Assembly (NCBI RefSeq): GCF_009696075.1 | Contig: NZ_VUMR01000006.1 | Span: forward strand, 1-53,348 | Direction of reading: 5' to 3' | From: Holdemanella porci | GTDB taxonomy: Bacteria > Bacillota_I > Bacilli_A > Erysipelotrichales > Erysipelotrichaceae | DNA: 53,348 nucleotides | The notes under the pieces: model-generated | What the model saw: the letters and a program-made list of their open reading frames with translations, nothing else | Told to the model about the DNA's origin: nothing | The model's database searches: none | Program-made: the position numbers and the translations under genes | In this document: positions 49,993 to 53,348 of the stretch, in pieces | Layout: each line of letters opens with the position of its first letter | How positions within the stretch are numbered: position 1 is the first letter of the stretch

Positions 49993-51116
49993 TACACAGC
50001 CTTCTTCCCATCGATATATACGGATTGGATTTCATTTGTCGTATCTAGAATATTCTTTGTACAAATAATAAAGTCAGCATCTTTACCCGTTTTAATAGAA
50101 CCTACGCGATTATCGAGTTTTAAAATTTTAGCTGGATTGATTGTGATGGCTTTGATAGCCTCATATTCATCCATACCTTCTTTTGCGGCCAAAGCGGCAC
50201 ATAAAGATAGATATTGTTCTGGAATAACTGGAGAATCGGTTGTAATGGAAACTAAGATTCCAGCTTTGTTTAATACGCCAGGCGTTTTAAAGGATTTGGA
50301 TTTCAATTCAAATTTTGTCTTATGACCAAAACTAGGACCACAAATACATGGATATCCGCTTTCTTTGATTTGTTCGACAATGCATCTTGCATCCGTCGCA
50401 TGATCTAATGTAACTTTAATATCATATTCTTTCGCAATACGAATGACAGTTAAAATATCATCGGCTCTATGGGCGTGGCACTTCAATGGTAATTCTTTTT
50501 TGATAACTGGAATCATGGCTTCTAGTTTTTGGTCATAAGCTACTTCTTTTCCAGCTTCTTTTTTCTCCATATATTCTTTAGTCTTAGCTAGAGTTTCTCT
50601 AAGTAATGCACTAATCTGCATACGTGTATCAATTTTCTTATCCTTATAACAACGCTTAGGATTTTCACCAAAGGCTGCCTTCATAGCAATTGGATTCTCA
50701 ATTGTCATTTCATCAATACAGTTACCTACGGTTTTATACGCAAAGAAAGTTCCACCAATCACATTGGCACTACCAGGACCTGCAGCTACCGTTGTAACTC
50801 CACCTTTTAATGCGGATTCGATTGTTTCATCCATTGGATTACATCCATCAATACCACGCATATTTGGTGTGATTGGATCTGTGATTTCATTGACATCGTC
50901 GCCTTCAAAACGAATGGCTGTTTCTTCCATTCCTAAATGGCAATGACTTTCCACTAAACCAGGAAATACGTATAGACCATTTAGATCTTGTACATCTTCT
51001 CCAACACCTGCTGTCAAATCTTTTCCTATTTGTGTAAATACACCCTTATCGATTTTAAAATCACCTACAAAAGGGTCTTGTTCCATTGTATAAATGGTTG
51101 CGTTCTTAAATAACAT
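49992..51116 (-). CDS. Amidohydrolase, tandem copy 4 (first gene of the operon)
   Basis: 374 residues. Ligands MVESHCHLGME, KCHAHRADDIL, VTLDHATDAR and ITTDSPVIPE are complete. Near identity to copy 2 over the N-terminal two thirds. The segment GHKTKFELKSKSFKTPGVLNKAGILVS is its own. ATG 51116 follows GAGGTGATT. A TACAAT box lies on the minus strand at about 51144-51139 with no good -35. This is the promoter-proximal gene, and the four are translated as one chain through TAATG junctions. Confidence 0.88.
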   Translation of the reverse strand: MLFKNATIYTMEQDPFVGDFKIDKGVFTQIGKDLTAGVGEDVQDLNGLYVFPGLVESHCHLGMEETAIRFEGDDVNEITDPITPNMRGIDGCNPMDETIESALKGGVTTVAAGPGSANVIGGTFFAYKTVGNCIDEMTIENPIAMKAAFGENPKRCYKDKKIDTRMQISALLRETLAKTKEYMEKKEAGKEVAYDQKLEAMIPVIKKELPLKCHAHRADDILTVIRIAKEYDIKVTLDHATDARCIVEQIKESGYPCICGPSFGHKTKFELKSKSFKTPGVLNKAGILVSITTDSPVIPEQYLSLCAALAAKEGMDEYEAIKAITINPAKILKLDNRVGSIKTGKDADFIICTKNILDTTNEIQSVYIDGKKAV

Positions 51117-51197
51117 ATAATCACCTCTAAAATCTATTGTATCACGTAATGAAAGATATTACATGTAAGATGAAAATAATTTGTAAATAAAACTCAT

Positions 51198-51226
51198 TTG
51201 TCTTTCATAACCTTATTCTATATAAT
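51198..51226 (+). promoter_or_regulatory. Promoter of the VanY-type gene
   Basis: TTGTCT (51198-51203), 17-bp spacer, TATAAT (51221-51226). Predicted +1 near 51233, the first G of GGTGAGTTT directly before ATG 51242. Confidence 0.7.
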
Positions 51227-51241
51227 GATTTGGGTGAGTTT

Positions 51242-52414
51242 ATGGCAAAGAAAAAGAGAAAAGTAAATACGAAACGAATCGCAATTGTCGCGTTGATTCC
51301 AGTCGTTTGTATCACATTATTGATTGCGAATTTTACAAGTATTCGTTTGAGTATTAAAGGGTATCATAAAGAAGATAAAAAGGTTGTATTAAAATTAGAG
51401 AAGGAAGATATTAAAGACATCTTGCAGTATGATCAAATCATTGATATTTCAAAGTGGGATAAAGTAAAGAATGATGCACATTACTTGTTGTATGATGAGT
51501 ATTACAGGGCTTCTAAAAAGAGCGTTAAAAAAGTGGTGTATTATATTGACTCTTACTATGAAAGAATGGAAGATTTGAATTACTTAGGATATACCAAAAA
51601 TGTTTTGTTTAAGAATTCAGATGTGTACACAATATCAAACATGGATACATTGATTTCCGCTAATGTTCCATATAAAAAGGCTAAGAAATATTTGGCTGTT
51701 AAAGGGGCACAAATTCAAGACATCAAAAAATATGTAGATTCTGGGTTAAGCCCATTAAAGGCAGTTTTACAAGTGTCTTATCCAGGGATTGATTCAAGTA
51801 AAAAAGACAGTCGCTCTTATACAATTGAAAATCCAGAAGATACATTGATTCTAATTAAAAATGGATTTAGTGTACCTAGTGACTATGTCCCTAAGGATCT
51901 TAGAGATGTGAATATTCCTTATGAAACAGAAGTGGGACAATTAAGAGATGAAGCGGCAACTGCCCTTGAAAAGATGTATAAGGATGGCTTGAAACAAGGT
52001 TACAGTATTGCGATTAAGAGTTCGTATCGTTCTTATGACACACAATTAGCAGTATATAATGAATATTTTGCGATGTATGATGCAGCTTATGCGGCAAGTC
52101 TAGTTTCGATTCCAGGATCAAGTGAACATCAATGCGGATTGAGCGTGGATCTAACAAGTCAAAGTGTAATGAATGGAGAATATGGAACATTTGGTGAAAC
52201 ACCAGACTATAATTGGGTTGAACAAAATGCCTATAAATATGGATTTATTTTACGCTTCCCAGAAAATACGGGAGACCGTACAGGAGCTACCAATGAGCCA
52301 TGGCACTTTAGATATGTAGGAAAAGAAGCAGCTAAAGAAATTCATGATAAGGGATGGATCTTGGAGGATTACATTGAACATCATGGATTTACATACAATT
52401 TGCGTTTGAATTGA
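51242..52414 (+). CDS. D-Ala-D-Ala carboxypeptidase, VanY family
   Basis: 390 residues from ATG 51242 (GGTGA four nt upstream). Basic N-terminus MAKKKRKVNTKR, one membrane helix about 14-32 (IAIVALIPVVCITLLIANFT), a helical stalk region to about 220, then a VanY domain: IKSSYRSYDTQLAVYNEYF, zinc ligands in GSSEHQCGLSVDLTS and PWHFRYVG. It should sit outside the membrane and trim D-Ala from peptidoglycan stem peptides. No van resistance genes are nearby, so this is ordinary wall remodelling. Confidence 0.92.
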   Translation: MAKKKRKVNTKRIAIVALIPVVCITLLIANFTSIRLSIKGYHKEDKKVVLKLEKEDIKDILQYDQIIDISKWDKVKNDAHYLLYDEYYRASKKSVKKVVYYIDSYYERMEDLNYLGYTKNVLFKNSDVYTISNMDTLISANVPYKKAKKYLAVKGAQIQDIKKYVDSGLSPLKAVLQVSYPGIDSSKKDSRSYTIENPEDTLILIKNGFSVPSDYVPKDLRDVNIPYETEVGQLRDEAATALEKMYKDGLKQGYSIAIKSSYRSYDTQLAVYNEYFAMYDAAYAASLVSIPGSSEHQCGLSVDLTSQSVMNGEYGTFGETPDYNWVEQNAYKYGFILRFPENTGDRTGATNEPWHFRYVGKEAAKEIHDKGWILEDYIEHHGFTYNLRLN

Positions 52415-52440
52415 CGAATATAAAGGAATTAGTGTAACTA
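52411..52440 (+). promoter_or_regulatory. Possible promoter of the ZIP gene
   Basis: TTGACG (52411-52416), overlapping the vanY-type stop codon, an 18-bp spacer and a weak TAACTA (52435-52440). Predicted +1 near 52447, within GGTGATGATT before ATG 52456. Confidence 0.4.
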
Positions 52441-52455
52441 ACTATGGTGATGATT

Positions 52456-53061
52456 ATGTGGTTAAGATTACTAATTCCTTTTTTTGGAACGACTTTGGGC
52501 TCAACCGTTGTGTTCTTTGTCAAAAATAAACAGAGTGAACTTTTATCTAGATGCTTTTCCGGTATTGCCTCGGGCGTCATGGTGGCTGCAAGTATTTGGT
52601 CTTTGTTGATTCCGGCAATGAATCAAGAAAAGAATATCTTGGTCATTGTGCCTGGCATATTCTTAGGAGCTTTATTACTACTTTTCTTAGATTGTATTGT
52701 TCCTCATATGCATCCAGGAACAAATGAAGAAGAGAGAAAAGAATCGCATTTTAAGAAAACGACAAAGCTAGTATTTGCGGTAACTTTGCATAATATTCCG
52801 GAAGGAGCCATTCTTTCTTTGCCCTTAAAGAGCAATGACTGTTCAAAACATAAGGCGTTTTGGATAGGCTCATTATCGGGTATTGTTGAACCTATATTTG
52901 GTTATGTCACAATTTTATTTTCAAATTGGATCCTAGAATGCTTACCGTTTTGTTTAAGCTTTGCGGCAGGGGCTATGTTGTTTGTGGTGGTTGAAGAACT
53001 TGTTCCTGAAATGGCTCAAGGAAAACATTCGAATCTTCCAACAATTTCTTTCTTGTTTTGA
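52456..53061 (+). CDS. ZIP-family metal transporter, truncated by a late TGA
   Basis: 201 residues from ATG 52456, chosen for GGTGA 5 nt upstream (ATGs at 52444 and 52450 are alternatives). Helices carry the ZIP metal motifs: TLHNIPEGAILSLPL with His, Asn and Glu, LSGIVEPIFGY and FVVVEELVPEMAQGKHSN. Bacterial ZIP proteins of this kind import zinc or similar ions. The frame stops at TGA 53059, but the same frame continues FCMIMVLEMILG to TAA at 53100, just the missing end of helix 8, where the family has Gly (GGA) at the stop position. The last 14 residues are therefore lost in this strain, or the base is a sequencing error. Confidence 0.85.
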   Translation: MWLRLLIPFFGTTLGSTVVFFVKNKQSELLSRCFSGIASGVMVAASIWSLLIPAMNQEKNILVIVPGIFLGALLLLFLDCIVPHMHPGTNEEERKESHFKKTTKLVFAVTLHNIPEGAILSLPLKSNDCSKHKAFWIGSLSGIVEPIFGYVTILFSNWILECLPFCLSFAAGAMLFVVVEELVPEMAQGKHSNLPTISFLF

Positions 53062-53195
53062 TTTTGTATGATAATGGTATTGGAAATGATTTTAGGATAA
53101 GCTTTCATTTTTTTCAGAAAAGAGTTAAAATTATTTAACATAATGTAGAAGACCAATATGGAATTCTGCATTTTCTTTTGGGAAGGGTGAAGGCG

Positions 53196-53348
53196 TTGGA
53201 AAATACAGATTTATTAAAGGAAAGTATATGGAAATCAATATTGATATTTTCTTTACCATTACTGGTTGGAAATTTATTTCAACAATTATACAATACAGTT
53301 GATTCTTATGTGGTAGGAAACTTTGTCAGCTCACATGCCCTTGCAGCT
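53196..53348 (+). CDS. MATE-family efflux protein, N-terminal part (runs off the window)
   Basis: The frame from TTG 53196 (GGAAGG nine nt upstream; GTG 53187 is an alternative) reads LENTDLLKESIWKSILIFSLPLLVGNLFQQLYNTVDSYVVG up to the window edge, in short: a charged start and then the MATE pattern LPLLVGNLFQQLYNTVDS. It is the second MATE gene of the window and of a different subtype from that at 9847, which starts MLKQYLKF. No regulator is seen upstream. Confidence 0.75.
   Translation, partial: MENTDLLKESIWKSILIFSLPLLVGNLFQQLYNTVDSYVVGNFVSSHALAA

Larger units (their letters stand above)
46626..51116 (-). repeat. Four-fold tandem gene duplication, alternating ABAB pattern
   Basis: Four genes of 1122, 1125, 1122 and 1125 bp, joined by identical TAATG overlaps. 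N-terminal versions alternate (copies 1 and 3 alike, 2 and 4 alike), which suggests duplication of a two-gene block. Central segments of copies 2-4 are more alike than that history predicts, pointing to later gene conversion. Confidence 0.85.

Noticed and set aside
51242-52414. Part of a vancomycin-resistance cluster
   Set aside because: No vanHAX or vanRS-like gene is adjacent; VanY-type peptidases are common wall enzymes.
20703-53100. Reassigned TGA codon (Trp or Gly), suggested by in-frame TGA at 20742, 20775, 21207 and 53059
   Set aside because: TGA is the true end of many well-bounded genes here (ATGA overlaps at 29371 and 44063, the YitT gene at 26847), all clear Trp sites use TGG, and TAG also occurs in the same damaged frames. 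Decay explains it better.

Overview
The window is AT-rich bacterial DNA with tightly packed genes, strong AGGAGG-type ribosome sites, many intrinsic terminators and no tRNA, rRNA or CRISPR array that I can see. Gene content fits a low-GC Firmicute. The order rodZ-pgsA-cinA(C-terminal part)-recA, class I mannose-6-phosphate isomerase and cupin phosphoglucose isomerase, a Lar lactate-racemase locus and sugar-acid catabolism suggest a gut anaerobe, most likely of the Erysipelotrichia. That placement is inference from gene content.

Layout. 1-6400: edge of an insertion sequence that cuts a hybrid histidine kinase, an unknown gene, an ABC ATPase remnant, then two sensors with related CHASE-like domains (a GGDEF protein and a hybrid kinase fused to a CPCC zinc-finger-like tail) and a lipoprotein. 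6400-9850: lar locus, an ECF S component and a Crp/Fnr regulator facing lactate racemase and an aquaglyceroporin across a large symmetric operator. 9850-13740: MATE pump with a divergent MerR regulator, and a beta-lactamase-like hydrolase. 13790-15330: a fused shikimate dehydrogenase/shikimate kinase preceded by what looks like a Tyr/Phe leader-peptide attenuator. 15330-22200: FadR-type regulator, a decayed gluconate permease, sugar-acid dehydratase, KDPG aldolase and KDG kinase (semi-phosphorylative Entner-Doudoroff route), small membrane proteins and pseudogenes, and type I dehydroquinase. 22200-28860: SPFH protein with an Arc-like repressor, BI-1 family protein, a frameshifted Ntn hydrolase, MarR, YitT, HAD phosphatase and a flavoprotein. 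28860-35470: MsrA, a NYN/PIN-like protein, rodZ-pgsA-pncC-recA and NAD salvage genes. 35470-39350: an operon of transglutaminase, class I amidotransferase and serine carboxypeptidase, plus an unknown gene. 39400-43380: DbpA-type helicase and hexose-phosphate isomerases. 43380-51120: pseudouridine synthase, RsmF-type methylase, aspartate kinase and four tandem amidohydrolase paralogues. 51200-53348: VanY-type peptidase, a ZIP transporter with a late nonsense codon, and the start of a second MATE gene.

Regulatory DNA is unusually readable. Several operons carry near-perfect dyads (lar, MATE/MerR, SPFH, pgi-manA). Predicted 5' leaders are very short: one kinase appears leaderless and four genes have leaders of about 9 nt beginning at or next to a GGTGA ribosome site. 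A second theme is decay. At least eight genes are truncated, frameshifted or carry nonsense codons, while neighbouring genes look intact.

The best candidate for an undescribed system is the aroE-aroK leader (about 15107-15247, minus strand): a tiny open frame ending in H-Y-Y-F-Y-F-K, a 9-bp stem starting at its stop codon, and an intrinsic terminator 37 bp before the start codon.
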